Positions 13,135 to 25,857 are shown, counted from the first letter of the stretch. The stretch: 64,000 bases of DNA from Ceratodon purpureus (GCA_014871385.1 CM026422.1:13250081-13314080); one strand, 5' to 3'. Numbers and translations: made by a program. The notes: a model not told the origin generated them from the sequence alone.

Positions 13135-14090
13135 TTGGTGATTTTAAGGTATATCAGGGGTCTATCAGCTTGAACGGTTTGTACAGATTGTGTAGGGTGC
13201 ATTAACCATGGATTTCTTCCATATAATTTGTACTTACACCTAAAATATCGGATTCCACAATGTGTTTTATAATTGATATTATATTCCATTTAAACCACAT
13301 AAAAATTTTCTAATAACTTCAAAATTTCACCAAAATAACTCATTTTTTAAATTTAATTGAAATTTGCCATACGAATATACCTTTGTCTCTAAATATTAAA
13401 AATACTAAAAATGAAAATCTAGGCTTTTTCACATTCTTTTAAAACCGGGACCTAGGTATATAAAGTAGAAATCGGCATGTGCTCATTTGTAACTTCAATC
13501 CTGCGAGGGCTCTCCACCTTGCTTGGAGCTCTTTTCCAATCACATGAGTACTCAAGCTTCTCTTGACCTCCGCGTATAGTAACACCCAAGTTCCCACGGC
13601 CTTGGGCCCCAAACTTCTGGTTTGATAAAACTGACAGTCCAACGCAAAGCCTAAAACCATAGTCATAATTCCTGCTATATAGACAAATAATCAAAATGCA
13701 GCACGCAGTTGAAATGACTCTCTTGAGATCTGTTATTTTTTACTATTTTAAAACAAAAGGTGTCTCTTATCTATTATTTACCGACAAATAACCAACATTC
13801 GGATCTAAAATACAATAAAAAAATTAATAGACATTCACATGCAACAGAATAGTATTACGCTCATAGACTTATCAGTGTCCGTTGTGGCAAATTCCATTGG
13901 AAATGAACACTTTGCTTGCTTTCGCGAATGCTTTTGCACATGCTTTCGATCGGAGATGGCCGCAAAGAGTCATATGAAAGGAGAATTGATCTGTTGTAGT
14001 CATCGAGACATGATGACGTCGGGACACGGTCCCAGCTCGAAGGATTTCCGGGAGCCATGAGGTCATCAATAGTGGCCGCTAGGTGCAGTG
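13135..14090. other. AT-rich intergenic sequence
   Basis: This stretch is AT-rich around 13300-13440 and 13720-13850 and contains no recognisable gene, RNA or repeat unit. Short open frames on both strands overlap one another and look accidental. Confidence 0.4.
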
Positions 14091-14096
14091 GCCCGG

Positions 14097-14430
14097 TTCA
14101 CGGCACAACTGCACTGGAACGTCGAAGAAATGAAGATACCTCATTCCAACAAGGTTGGTGATTCTTGTTGGAATTTCTCCTTCCAATGCATTTGAAGACA
14201 TATTCATATAAGTTGTTTCCAATAGAATGTACTGGTACCAAATGCTCATGTCTTGACCTTTAGGGATTAGCAACAGATTGATAGGAGAGTTGTAGAAGGC
14301 TCCCAGAGGATTGGAAACATTCTGAAGTTGCACTTTGTATCCATCTAGGTTGCCAAAGTTTTTAGGAATGGATCCCGTGAGTTTATTGTGCGATATATCC
14401 AATACTTGTAAGCTTCTTAGACCTGGGTAC
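14097..14430 (-). pseudogene. LRR receptor-like protein fragment
   Basis: The minus strand encodes SLQVLDISHNKLTGSIP, a complete plant-type leucine-rich repeat, then the spacer block usual near the end of LRR receptor-like proteins (KNFGNLDGYK). After an island-like stretch it gives MNMSSNALEGEIPTRITNL, another repeat. There is no start codon, signal peptide or transmembrane segment, and both sides break into unrelated sequence. It is therefore a relict piece of a receptor-like protein gene. A larger LRR fragment lies at 39.6-41.4 kb. Confidence 0.78.
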
Positions 14431-15105
14431 GGGTCCGCTTGGGGTACCCCGTCCCGGACACCGCAACCTTCCGGACACGGACATGATGTTGTAAATTCTT
14501 GGGTGTGAGGAACATGGCCACCTGGCACGGATTCCGGCTCAGGAATCTAGAGACGGCGGGAACAAGGGAGTGCTCCCGCGTTGATGTGGCCGTCCTCGCC
14601 CAACCCAAATGTTCCCCGCCTTTTCTCTCTCCCAAAATTCTTTTATGATTCTCAGAGGGCGCCCAACCCATCTTTCAACAATCCATCGTTGTACGCTCTC
14701 GCCACTGAGCTTGTACTTTGCATTTACTGTGTTCGCTTTGTCAGCTAATGCGGTGAGTTGTTCAAATCTTTGTGATCAGTTGTTTGCTGTCTTGTTGGAG
14801 TTCAGTGTACTTCGACTTTAGGGTTTCTTTGTTGTGCTCAGGGTTACAATTGTAGGGTCAGTGAGGTTTTTCTTGCATGGTCTCTTTTGCGTGGTCTCTT
14901 CTTGTTGTAAATTTTTGAATGACTGAAGGTCTCTTTTGCATGGTCTCTTCTTGTTGTGATGAAATGTTGACCCAGTGGGTCGCTGCCATTCTATGTTGTC
15001 ACCTTGCAGCACCTCCCTCAAGCCTTGGTACTGCTGCATTCCTTTGCATCCATGTTTTGTATGTCGCTGAATTGTCTGCATTTTCTTGTGTGCATGACAA
15101 TGTAG

Positions 15106-16569
15106 ATGGAGAGTTCGCAAGACATTATGAAGACGATGAAGGAGGACCCCATTTTCTTGAAGTATAGTGCCATTCTCCCTTCTTTGGGGGCAATAGTTGA
15201 TGGCATTCGTGACGATATTCCTGAGAGTCTAGTGGATCAATACTTTGGGCCCAAAGCTTCCAAATCTGGTTGGAAGTACGCAAAACATGCCAATCCAGAG
15301 GAGGCGTCAGCCATTTATGACTTGTGGTGTAGAATATACGATGATGTAAATATTCCTAACAAGGAAATAAGCTTGCAGTTCGCAAGAGGGTTGATTTTAC
15401 AGCAAACCCAGCCCGTTAATTGGGCTGAGTTTGCTGCAAAGAGGCAACGATATAGAGAGGCCCTCAGGGTCTCTAAAAAGATCAGCAGTAAGGGTGAGGT
15501 CTCGAGACCTGATAGCGAGGGGGTCATCGTTCTGGGCAAGAGAAGGTTTCAGGCTGAAGCGCGTAAGAACGGCTCTTTACCTGCAGTTGTGAAGCTCACG
15601 TTAAAAGAGGTCGATGACGTTGATGCAATGGGTAAGAGGGTGGTTGTTCGTAATGTCAAAGGACTTGGGGGTAGGGGGAAGGGAGACGATCGTAGTCCTT
15701 GGTCGGACAGTGATTTGAAGAGTATGCAAGAAGTGATCGAGAGCACTCAAACAATGCTTGTGGAGTGCTAAAAAGAGTTGGTAGAGAGCGACGCTGAGGT
15801 AGAGGGCTTAGAGGGACAGGTCAGAAGGGCTGCCATCATGCTCTCGGATAGAATAGTGATGTTAGAGGATCACGAGAGGGAGTTGTGCAAGATCAAGAAC
15901 CAAGAAGCCCTTCTTCAAAGTAGAATTGCTGAAAAAGAAGCTCTTCTTTCCAAGTCCGGTGGTAGTCTACAGTTAAGCTCGTCATTAACTGATGACAAAC
16001 TCCAATGCGACAAAGTAGCATTGTCAAAGGCTCTTGCGTCAAGAGCTGCCGCACATTGCAGCTCTGTAGTGATCGAGTGTTGAGCTGAAGTCTCTGATGT
16101 CGAGGTGCGCTTACTGGATAGTTCAAAGATGCGCAAGAAAGTACAAGGAAGAGTTTCTGGTCTGCAGTGTCTGCTTCTTGGCATGCAGGAGCAGCTGCGG
16201 AGAATGAACGATGGTTATGGCCACGTTTTCTTTCCAAGACCATTAGCAAAGAATCCTGAGAAGCCAGTTTCAACCGTTCACCTCCTAAACGCTTGTCCAG
16301 TCTGCGGTTTTTGGTACAAGGAGAGCAACTTCATTCCATTGGGTTGCGGACACACCTACCACTCCTTCTGCCTTGCCCAGCTTGCGAAGACATCTTCAGC
16401 TTGTCGTTTTCAAGACTGTACAGAAAACTTCTCTCAAGATACAATAGCTTCCATTGGCATTCGGGTTTCTGAGACCATAGGCAACATCGACGCAATGGTC
16501 AAGACTGAAGGCACAAGCTCAAGGGATATTCATAAGATGACTCTACAGCTGCCGACCCTAGGTAAGTAA
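15106..16569 (+). pseudogene. RING-type zinc-finger gene broken by two in-frame stops
   Basis: One reading frame runs from ATG 15106 to 16569 (488 codons) with only two stops, TAA at 15769 and TGA at 16081. Single C-to-T changes of CAA and CGA would explain them. The N-terminal part (about 1-120) is an acidic/basic domain I do not recognise. The middle (about 215-320) is coiled-coil-like, rich in Leu, Glu and Lys. The C-terminal part has CPVCGF, then CGHTYHSFC and further cysteines, a RING-like zinc-binding pattern of ubiquitin ligases. The frame closes shortly after. A second RING gene follows at 17.5 kb and may be a related copy or the rest of the same unit. Readthrough is possible but mutation is simpler. 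Confidence 0.68.
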
Positions 16570-16759
16570 TCTTTCCATGATGAGCCTTACTCTTTCATTT
16601 GCAAAATGAATTCCAATTTTTATCAAGTATGTCTAGTCTTTGGTCTCTGGTTCGGAGGAATTTTAACGAAGGTTCATAATTTTGGATCTGGATTCTTGAC
16701 TACATGGCTTCGGTTAGTAGTAATGTTTTCTCTGTAGGGATACGTTAGTTTCCGGTGTA

Positions 16760-17120
16760 GAGTCCTGTTTCTACATTGAGCGTGTGCCTGGATCAGCCAC
16801 GGACTTTAGGATGTCATTGCCGCATTGGAGTCCGTGCCTTCCTGAAACATTGGAGTCTGTGCCTTAAATGGATTTCCTGAGTCATTGCCAATCCCAAGTC
16901 CGGGCTAAGGACATATTAGGTTCCGGGCCTTCAATTCAAAATCCGGAATTAGTCCGGATATTGTCCTTGTATTTTTTAGACTTGAGTGAAAATTTCAGGA
17001 CAGTGGATACTGGATTATCTATTCCGGAACATTGTCCACTTTCATGAACAGGAACGGACTTGGAATCTGAAACGGACTCCCTAACGGAAGACTTGGATGT
17101 CTTGACCCCGGAATTATTCA
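16760..17120. repeat. degenerate TCCGGA-rich segment
   Basis: The sequence repeats short imperfect blocks built around GGACT, GTCCGG and CCGGAAT, such as ATTGGAGTCCGTGCC followed by ATTGGAGTCTGTGCC. The same word set occurs at 21.66-21.96 kb inside the intron of the transposase-like gene. It is too diverged to define a unit by eye. Confidence 0.35.
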
Positions 17121-17540
17121 GGACTGTATTTGAAAATGTCGAGATAACGACCTTCTCTTGGAAGATCATTTTTCTTGTTTTTTGTTTTGCCATTGAGTAT
17201 AATATTTTCAGAAAATAGGGTTGGTAGGTAATTAAACAAACAACCTCGGTAATTAAAAAAACAATTTGCATTATGACATTCTGGTTTCTGTGGGAGTTTC
17301 AGAGACAAAGCAAACTCCTGCATCGGCACCTTCTTTGGCTACTGAGAGTCGACGAGCACGTGGACAAGAACCTGCTATTAGTACCATACCTAGTACGTCA
17401 ACGTCGACGACCCGTAGTTTTGAGCAAATTCAAGGTTCTTTGCATGCAACGGAGGAAAACACGAAGTTGGATTGTGAACCCTTGTCCTCTTCGGAGGCTG
17501 ACCTAGCGGTACAAAATGTGTTCAATCAGTCGCAGTCTAG

Positions 17541-18407
17541 TGTGACAACAACTTGGAGGGAAAAACTGCTCAAGTGAATTTTAGGAGTGACTCAGTATGT
17601 AGCGTGTGTACAAAAAAACCCTCGGCAGTGACACTTACGGTAAAGACCTCTGCCTTTAGTCCTTTGTCCTGTTCAAAATCCTAGGTAGTCTGTAGTGATT
17701 TTAGATTGTGTCATATTCTGTGATTAGCATCTCTTTCTATGGATGATAAATTCTTCTGCAGGCTTGCGGACATAGTAACTTCTGCTTTAAGTGTATTTCT
17801 GGTTTGGATAAATGTCCCCTATGCAATAGTACCATCTTTGGATGGGTTGCTATTCCACGGAAATCCGACGCACGCCTATCTTTTTTTGCCACTACTAGTG
17901 GCAAAGCAAAGGAAATGGAGCCTGAGGACAGCGACAATGACGGAGATGGCAATGGGCTTGTACACTAGTGTAACAATGACGTATTCTCGCAAGTGGGGGT
18001 GAGAACAGTGGTTCCAGACTTGGTGCTGGAAGAACGCACAAGATAAGCCTCTCCATGATACCGAAGAGGAGGAAATGGACAATAATCACAGCAGGCCTTT
18101 AGAGGAGTTTGAAGAGGAAGTGGCCAAGGTAGCGGCACCGAGAGAAATGGAAACTAAGCCTGAGAAAATCGTTACTCGGAAGAAGAGGACTGTATTTGTA
18201 GAGAGCTCACCATCACAAGTTCAAACTCACTCAAAGAAGTCACCAGCGGTGTATAGGAAGAAGCGTGAGCGTTTGTCTTTGGATGTAGAGACGTTAAATC
18301 ACACACGTAGAATTGACCGACCTTTGAACGAGATAATGGTGACTGCGCCAGCGTGTGTCGAAAAAAACGGTGGTGCTGCAGGAGGGAAGACCGCAACAGT
18401 TGGGTAG
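17541..18407 (+). pseudogene. RING-HC zinc-finger gene, partial and probably decayed
   Basis: An exon ending at 17639 (donor ACG|GTAAAG) encodes CSVCTKKPSAVTLT. The next exon begins at 17762 after TTCTGCAG and continues ACGHSNFCFKCISGLDKCPLC. Joined in phase 0 they form a full C3HC4 RING: C-x2-C, C-x-H, C-x2-C, C-x2-C. This is the E2-binding domain of E3 ubiquitin ligases. The frame then runs through an acidic stretch to TAG at 17966. A further open stretch, 18075-18407, encodes a basic, glutamate- and lysine-rich tail that may be another exon. Upstream, 17266-17577 is open in a different frame. Start and full exon set are unclear, so the gene may be broken. Confidence 0.55.
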
Positions 18408-18409
18408 AC

Positions 18410-19355
18410 TTCAAGCAGCAAGAAACTTCGCGGTAAACACAACAGGTTAACTGTGCCTGCAATATTTAGAGACTAGATTTTTTTATCCTCTTTGGTTGCG
18501 TTCAGTTTAGTACTACCGTGGACTTCGTAGGCTTTGAATTAGCGTGGTTCTTGCTTGGCTCTACTGTGAAGGTTGTGAGCACATGATTTTGGAACAACAA
18601 AAACTATGCCTCATGTCATTTGTTTAATCCGACCAACTTGATAGCAGATAAGGTTAAAGGTTAGGTCTTATATCCTGTAACAGCTGCCTTCAAAATTGTT
18701 ATTGTATTTTGCCATGAAAATTCAGTTCGGTGCTATTTGGCCAATTAATTTTTTGATTTCAAGTTCTACAATTCGACTTCATTGTATCAAACTTAAATCA
18801 TACAATGTATATACTTAACGCAAGCATGTCACAAATATAAACTAAAGCATGTATCTGCGACACAGACCATAGTCCACAGTCCACAGTCCGTATTCATAAG
18901 TGCAAATTAACGGTGCATCAATGACTGCAATAATAACATCACACATATTTAATAACTTCAAATCACAATATGGATGTGGAATTTGCTAAACCCGTGAATT
19001 GATTTGCCAACATAGGTACATTTGTAATTTTGTAATCAAAGTTTTCAAAAATATAATCCTGAGTGTAATCAAAAACTACCCCTCAGCACTCACCATCTAA
19101 ACACCCTCCCGAGTTCACAACAAACTCCACCAAAACTCACATGTCCCAACTGCCTGCTAATCCCAAAAAGCCAAAAACTCAAACCCACTTGTCGCTCACC
19201 TCGCTGCCAAGAACAGCTCTAAAATACCAACATATTCACGGCGGCTCTAAACCACTGCACAGACACACCCGCACTCACCCACTCACTGACAGTAAGCTAA
19301 GGCAAGAACTAAAGAGGAACAAATACAGTGGCTCCTGATAAGTAAGTCATATCCT
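18410..19355. other. intergenic sequence without recognisable features
   Basis: No gene, RNA or clear repeat is visible. Composition drifts from mixed to AT-rich (18700-19060). A short CA-rich open frame at 19141-19338 has no protein-like character. Confidence 0.4.
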
Positions 19356-19358
19356 ACA

Positions 19359-22300
19359 TCACACAGTCTCGTCTTCATCATCTGAACAATCAGAAGAACT
19401 ACCACCGTCCCCGCTATAGTCCGAGTCACTGCCATGGTCTTCGCGAGACTTCAGCTTCTCATGTTCACGGCGGCACTGAAGCACAATAGCAATATGTTCT
19501 AATGTACTATCGCTCAGGTGGAAAACAGTCACATTTCCTTTTTGTTTGTAAGGTGCCTGTGTCATACGAAACTTTGTAGCACACACCAAATGCGAATAAA
19601 CGCGTGCCACTCCAGCGTCTCTCAAAAGGACATATGAGTTTGGGCTTTGTCCCCGCTGGGGATAGTAATACCCCTCCAGAACCTCGTCTCCATTGTCCAC
19701 TGTAGTATTCCAAGCGTCTCGAATGGACTCACCGTGATGTACGTACATGGATTTCGTGCATAGCAACACATAGAACTGTGCCCCGTCGTCATCTGGATTC
19801 TCTGTATCGGCCACGATGGCCAAGTGATCTCCAACCTCACACTCCGCAGCAAGGATATTTTCGTCAGACTCAGCAATCCAACTGGGGTCTGCTTCCTCGG
19901 GCTCCTGTACTACATCGCTGCTTGCGATCGGTTGTAGATTGATTAACTCCCATGGCCTTGCATGGGAGCGGTTAACACAGGTGCCACTTCCATCTCGTTC
20001 ACAGGCTGCGCATGAGCAAGACATTATTTGTGTGACTCACTGAACGGATCCCATGCATGCTCCTACTCCCCGGAACTGTTTGGCATGCAAATGGCTTATC
20101 TCAAACGACATCCGTGATTCCAATCAAATGGAAATGTCTAACCACATGTTGCTTAGCACTTGGGTACGCTGCGTGGGGCAGATTCATATCTACTCTGAGA
20201 AAATTTACTACATCTGTGGCGTTGTGGAGCTTGACACTGTCTTCTTTTACCTGCTCTCTTCTCAACGCCTGCTTGACGCATGCTCCAGCTCCGTCATGGG
20301 GGCCCTTCCCGTGCCCTGTCCCCCAATAATTCCAATCTATCTTACAACCACTGGGCAGTTCTTTCGACGCTGTGAGCTCGGGATACCTGAAATTATCCAC
20401 ATTGAAATTAAGAGTAGAAGTTAACATCATTGACATTTTGTTACAGCTGTAAACGAGGTCTAAGAAGGAGCGCAGCAAGCATGGGAACATTCCTAATAAG
20501 CTTCGAAGGACTGAAAATAAAATCAGATCAAGACTTACCTTGCAACAAAAAACCATGCCTTAGCTCCTTTGAACTGCAAAGCGCAGCCATCGCTCCACAC
20601 TATATGCCGAGAAGGAATATTGCCTACAGCAACCATGGATTGCCAATGCAGTAGAAGACAATGTTGGACATACAAAGAATCGTGAACACGGTCGTCTGAA
20701 ATGTAGTAATGATATTGTGTTTGCAACCTCTTCGACTTGGGATCATCTGGATTATGGCTGGCATTGATTTGGTAGGTAATATACACTAGGATCGTGCATT
20801 GGAAGCTAAACCAATGTTGACTCTGTATCTCATTTTGACCCTTGTAACTATAATTCTGAGCAAAATCTATAAGGCTTAGCATCTCTCCCTGTTTTAAATT
20901 CTAGACAGAATTCTTAAACTGACAGTCCTGCCAACAAGCAACAAATTGGTGCCACACAAACTGCTTCATCTTTGGTGCAGCGTAGATTAGAAAATCCCTT
21001 GGTATTGTGACCTTGTACTCGAGTCGTATCACCTGTTTAGGGTCGCCTTTCCGTGTCTTTGAGCCTGCCAATACCATCTCGAACCTCCTCCAAGTCATTG
21101 TGGTTGTACTGCAGGGGTCCAACTCCCGGTCGCAAAGAGGAATCAACTGGAAGCCACATGACTCACAGTCTCCTTTTAAGCAAGTCTTCGAATGCCATTC
21201 GCTGCCCTCATCCATTGGGCAGAGCGACTGCTTCCAAAGTTCGCTACACCGCTTATACTTGTGACGAGCCACCTGACACGAGACGACACCTTCTGCTACA
21301 ATTGATGATCCTAGGTTCGTGCACAAACCAGAACATCCACAGCCACAAGTGCTTTCATCGAAGGGCACATGGACTTTTGCAGCACGCATGTTGTTGAAGC
21401 CAAGGGTGATCTCATGCATCTCTTGGTGATATTTACAACAACAGGTATTGAAATCTGTGAGCCTCTTGACAAAGAAGGGCTTCAGCCGTCTAAACGCCAC
21501 ATACGATACGGTCAAATCCTAGTTTGCGGCCTTGAATCGTGTATAGAAGTCTAGCTGCAAAGCCAACAAAATCAATTGTTACACACCCTTCTACAACAGT
21601 CGGAGAAGAAATTCAAACTAAACTAAACTGCCATTGCTTTGATGGCCACGCTCAATATCCAGATGTCCGGACTACACATAAGGATCCAGCATTGAAGAGT
21701 CCGTAACGTCCGGAAAATATAGAAGTCAGTAGCCTAGAACGGAACTGGATGTTCCAATATCTGGGTGTCCGGACTCCGGACTAGGATCCGACATCAATGA
21801 GTCCTTGACGTCCTTGACGTCCACAGCCTAATATATGGATGTCCGGACTCCGAAATAGAATCCGGCGTTGATGAGTCATTGACGTCCAAACAATCTGAAA
21901 GTAAGTAGCTCAAAACGGAGCCAGATGTTCCTAACGGACAACTCTACTGAATCCGGATTCTAGCCAAAGGATCGTATAACAATTCAGGACACATGATCAT
22001 ATCCACATGATTGTTACACCTAACGGACTCTAGAGTGTTAGCAGGAAGCTTGCAGTAAAGACATAGACTTATAAGGACATCACTCCAAACATACCTGTTG
22101 ACATGAGTTCGGGCTATGGAGAATAGTCCGGAAAACACCAAGGGCATTAGTGCGTCCCGAAGCCAAGTGTGTACACTGGTGTTAAACTCACTTTCTTGGA
22201 CCCTACTCACTGCATGCAACCATGATCGCTAATTCCATCCTAAACAGAACCTGAACTTCACTCTATCTTGCCGACACTACACTGAAGCACATTGGCAACG

Positions 22301-23186
22301 TGGTGTAAGCAAACAAGCGCCAAGGTTACTCAAACTGTTTCACTTGAAGCACCTAATGATAGAAATTTTTAATTTGCTTACACTTAAAAAAATGCGAAGA
22401 CTCCGCAACAACATGTGCCGTCTTTCAATTTTCTCACCTGACTCTCCTCAAGCCAGTGCATTGCATGAGAGATTTTGGTCTTGTAAGCAATCTTTTTTTT
22501 CCTAACGTCCTTCTTGCAGGGGCTAACTCTCGTCTCATCTGTCCACCATGCCACAATTTGGTCAACCACGCACTGCTCCAACGCATCCTTCCTCTTCCGT
22601 CTGTAATAGCGAGCCCACACCTCCCCATCAGAAGACTCGTTAAGCAGGGTTCTACGTTGAAGTGCACGCCGAACTGCTCTCTTGTTCATCCCAATGCAAG
22701 AGGCTGCTGCCTTTCGTCACCAATCAAAATAACAGCTGCCTCTATGACATTTCTTGCCAATGTCCTATCCCTCCCATATCCATACTTTAACCCTGACCAA
22801 GCTTGTGCAAGCCCATCACAAACCACTCGAGAAAGTTGTAGATCAAGTCTACGAGAAACATAATCTGGAACTATATTATTGAGAATTGGTTGCTCAATCA
22901 ACTTCTGAAACAAGATGCGTTGGTACTCCTCTCCTCTCGCCCATGTTTCCTCACATATTGTGGTCGCTAATCGCTTTGCATGGGTCGCGGCTGCTCTTTG
23001 CAATAGAGCTTGCCGCAAATGCTCTCAGTTGTCGAGTGACACTGCAACTGATTGAAGTGCGTTTTCACGTATCCTCTCTAACAGTCTATTCCTACGTCTA
23101 CATTGTGTGTTCTTTAATCTTGCACGAGAAACCCCCAAATCTTCAATTGCCCTCTCTCGCTCTACTCCCCTATTTGATGAAGTCAT
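19359..23186 (-). pseudogene. decayed multi-exon transposase-like gene
   Basis: Three exon blocks on the minus strand are 23186-22438, 21554-20539 and 20386-19359, joined by GT-AG introns (donors CAG|GTGAG and AAG|GTAAG). Order of parts: basic N-terminal region; RVSPCKKDVRKKKI; YVAFRRLKPFFVKRLTDFNT followed by CCCKYH; several Cys pairs; DFAQNYSYKGQNEIQSQHW; YYISDDRVHDS; IVWSDGCALQFKGAKAW; GTGHGKGPHDGAGA. The conserved Asp-Gly and HGKG..DG blocks look like a DDE-type catalytic core. Similar proteins recur as multicopy genes in early plants and other eukaryotes (family knowledge from memory). In-frame stops at 23025 (TGA), 21519 (TAG), 20901 (TAG) and 20101 (TGA), plus frameshifts near 22686 and 20020, show it is dead. 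The C-terminus is Ser/Asp-rich. Confidence 0.72.
21655..21965. repeat. imperfect tandem repeats of a TCCGGACT-containing unit
   Basis: At least three diverged blocks of about 75-105 bp begin with GATGTCCGGACT or GGTGTCCGGACT and contain GATGAGTC and GACGTCC further on. Some end with CGGA.C.GGATGTTCC. They lie inside the intron (22437-21555) of the transposase-like gene. Unit length is irregular and the purpose is unknown. Confidence 0.55.
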
Positions 23187-23699
23187 CTTGCAGCTTCTGT
23201 ACACCAATGCTTAACAACAGTCTTTACTATGTCGCTTGAGAAACCATTCTAACGAACAAAATAAACAAACCACCAAAAAGACATCCGCAGAACGAACCAC
23301 CTACATGTCTCTCCATCTCCCTCGAATCGCTTCAAATTTAACCAAACTGCACACACTCGCCTCGTGTGCAACAACACCCTCCCCGAAACCATACAACCCC
23401 GAGATCCTAACTTACAAAGATTGCGACATCCTGAACAGTAAATCGCACACTCTGTCAGGAATGTTGAGGATGCACAATCCCAAAACCCTCCCAAAAGAGA
23501 GAGATATAATTGAGGACGTCCATGTGTACATCATCGGGAAATCGGCAGACAGATGGTGCCGCCTAGGATAAGTGTCCCCCAATGTTGTCATGCTCTTCAA
23601 CTGCCGTAGAGGCAAGGGTCTATAATCTACTTCCTGAAATTTACGGTTTAGGGTCCCCGGCGAATATGGAAAATGATGCATTCAAGTACCTTTCCTCTA

Positions 23700-24300
23700 T
23701 TCCTCTTTCTTAACCTCAAATATCCCAAAGAATGGTTCTTTTTTTTAAATTTATTGATATTCTATATTGATTATTTATGACTTTGTGTATAATTTTCCTA
23801 GTACCCCAAGTGATTACTTGGGATGCCCAAGCACCCCAAGTGATTACTTGGGATGCCAAGTAAATACCTACAATTTTATTAAGTGGTAATACACATTCTT
23901 TTTTAGAAGTTCTAAGTATAAATAATAGACTTAACTTTTAAAATAAAAATAAAATGAAATACCTTTTACTCCATGACGTCATAATCTTTTTTACCTTTTT
24001 AGTAGTATATAAATACAAGTAAATACTTATAATTTTATCAAAAATTTAGATTTTAGGATTTCTAAATTTAAATATTAATTTTTATTTTTAGAATAAAAAT
24101 AAAATGAAATCTTTTTACTCTTTGACAATATAATCACTTTTACCTCCATGTGTTCAAACTCACTTACAATATGTGTTTTTAATTATTTTTAAAAGGAGTC
24201 TAAACCCTAAATGTCTTTGATGTCGAATATGTGTTTTTAATTATTTTTAAAAGGAGTCTTAACTCTGAATATTTTGTTCTTGTCAACATAGCATTCAATC
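23700..24300. other. AT-rich stretch with short direct repeats
   Basis: No gene is visible. Two copies of a 24-bp block centred on the palindrome CCCAAGTGATTACTTGGG lie at 23804-23827 and 23834-23857. Two 34-bp copies starting AATATGTGTTTTTAATTA lie at 24168-24201 and 24226-24259. A looser duplication links about 23880-24000 with 24020-24150. These look like small local duplications just upstream of the Bax-inhibitor-like exons. Confidence 0.6.
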
Positions 24301-24316
24301 TACATTTTCATTATAG

Positions 24317-24794
24317 GTTTACACGACTTTGGCTATTACTGTGCTCTTATCAACAATTGGAGTATACATTCATACTTTATTGAATGTTGGAGGAATCATT
24401 ACATTTCTACTGTTTATTTTGTTTAGCACGTGGCTACTTATCATTCCTCCAATAATTGAAAATGACGTAATTTATTATACATTATTGACATTTTTATATG
24501 TTCAATGAATTGATTATATTATAACAACCAGCAAATGCACATATACTTACAACAGGTATTGACCATAATATCCGCACAATCTCATTCAATCTTGAAAAAT
24601 ATTATTATGGTTTTGAATGGATCGAAATTTAAAATTTGATCACGATTGAAGAAAATAACTTAAAATTTCAAAATTATAATTTTTATTTTATTTTTGGATG
24701 ACAGATTAAGAGATTAATGCTATTGGGTGCGGCTGCTATTTGTGAAGGAGCATTAATAGGAACTCTTGGAGCTCAAGTCCTTAAAATTAATTAA
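24317..24794 (+). pseudogene. two exons of a Bax inhibitor-1-like gene, truncated
   Basis: Exon 24317-24466 follows a TTTTCATTATAG acceptor and encodes VYTTLAITVLLSTIGVYIH, then LNVGGIITFLLF and WLLIIPP, matching the second and third membrane helices of BI-1 (order VYxTL...IGxYxH...NIGG...PP). After a 238-base GT-AG intron, exon 24705-24794 reads IKRLMLLGAAAICEGALIG before a TAA, matching the following helix. BI-1 proteins are ER membrane proteins of about 240 residues that restrain cell death and handle Ca2+. Only about 80 residues are present. The N-terminus and the last four helices are absent, and the usual GP after SIG is lost. The retained intron says it arose by DNA duplication, not by retroposition. 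Confidence 0.68.
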
Positions 24795-24799
24795 AAGTA

Positions 24800-25850
24800 A
24801 ATATTCAATCACATTTTGATGCATTCTAAAAGGAATTTACATTTAACCCCTAAAGTTCTGAGGGTATTTTTCATCAAAACTGCCTCAAAACAGACCCTCT
24901 TCAAAAGCAAGGTGGATTTTGCAATATTGGGGTCTTAATTAGTACATCTAGCCGTAAGATCTTGTAGCTTACTTGTATGTCTATATGTACACAAAATCTC
25001 ACACACTCATTCCTCACCAATTGCAAGATCGCAACGTTCAAAGTTGGAAAAAGAAGTTTTTATTCCCTGCGCAAAAAGGGGCAAAAAGGGGACAGCAGAA
25101 TTTTGAAGGCCCCAGACACCATTTTTTAAAGTAGATATGGAATGTTTCTTTCCAAATTCTTGTTTCTAAGTGAGTTAGGTACATGTCCAAAAAACAGCAT
25201 ATACAACAGAACTGTGGAAGGTTGCCCAAAAAATCATTTTCCGCTAGGGGGTATACTGAGACTCACAAACAAAGGCCGTTTTTTGACAATAAAAATATCA
25301 TATTAAAAAAATTTGGATTGAAAATCTGAACGGTGGGAACATGCTCTACAAATTTGAACGGTGGGAACATGCTCTACAAAATCTGAACGGTGGGTACATG
25401 CCTTATGTATACATACAAATTTTTATTTTTGAAAAATATCAAAATCTCAATTTTTTGGTGGAATTTCAAAGTTTCGTCTTCAAACAGATTTTGGTAATTT
25501 TGGGCAGTTTTGGGCAGAATTTGCTGCATTCACTATCATTCTCATTGGCTAACTTCCTGCCCTTGGAGGAGCTTTTGCAGTTCAGAGGTGAATAACTTTT
25601 GATTCCGACATCGGAATTGAGAATAAAAAATACCGACACGAAGCTCTCACCAAGGCCTACTTTCATAAAAAAATTAATAAAATCTCAAATTAAATTGAAG
25701 TCACAGGTACATGCCCAAACTCTAAAATAGCCCATTTTTGCCGCATTGTCCTTTAATATTTGATGAGATATATATTCATAAATATATATCATACAATCTA
25801 ACAAGTTAGAGAGGCTAATTCTCACCAAGTATAATATACAGAAAATATAT
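24800..25850. other. AT-rich intergenic sequence
   Basis: No gene recognised. Apart from the three-copy repeat listed separately, the stretch shows only short accidental frames. It separates the Bax-inhibitor fragment from the broken gene that starts at 25858. Confidence 0.4.
25321..25402. repeat. three tandem copies of a 28-29-bp unit
   Basis: The unit contains CTGAACGGTGGGAACATG followed by CTCTACAA. Copies begin near 25321, 25350 and 25378. The second has TTTG in place of TCTG and the third has GGGTACATGCC. There is no link to a gene. Confidence 0.85.
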
Positions 25851-25857
25851 TCTAAGA

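Noticed and set aside
15106..16569. Selenocysteine or stop-codon editing to explain TAA and TGA
   Set aside because: Both stop types occur, other genes nearby show the same scars, and nuclear stop editing is not established; mutation is simpler.
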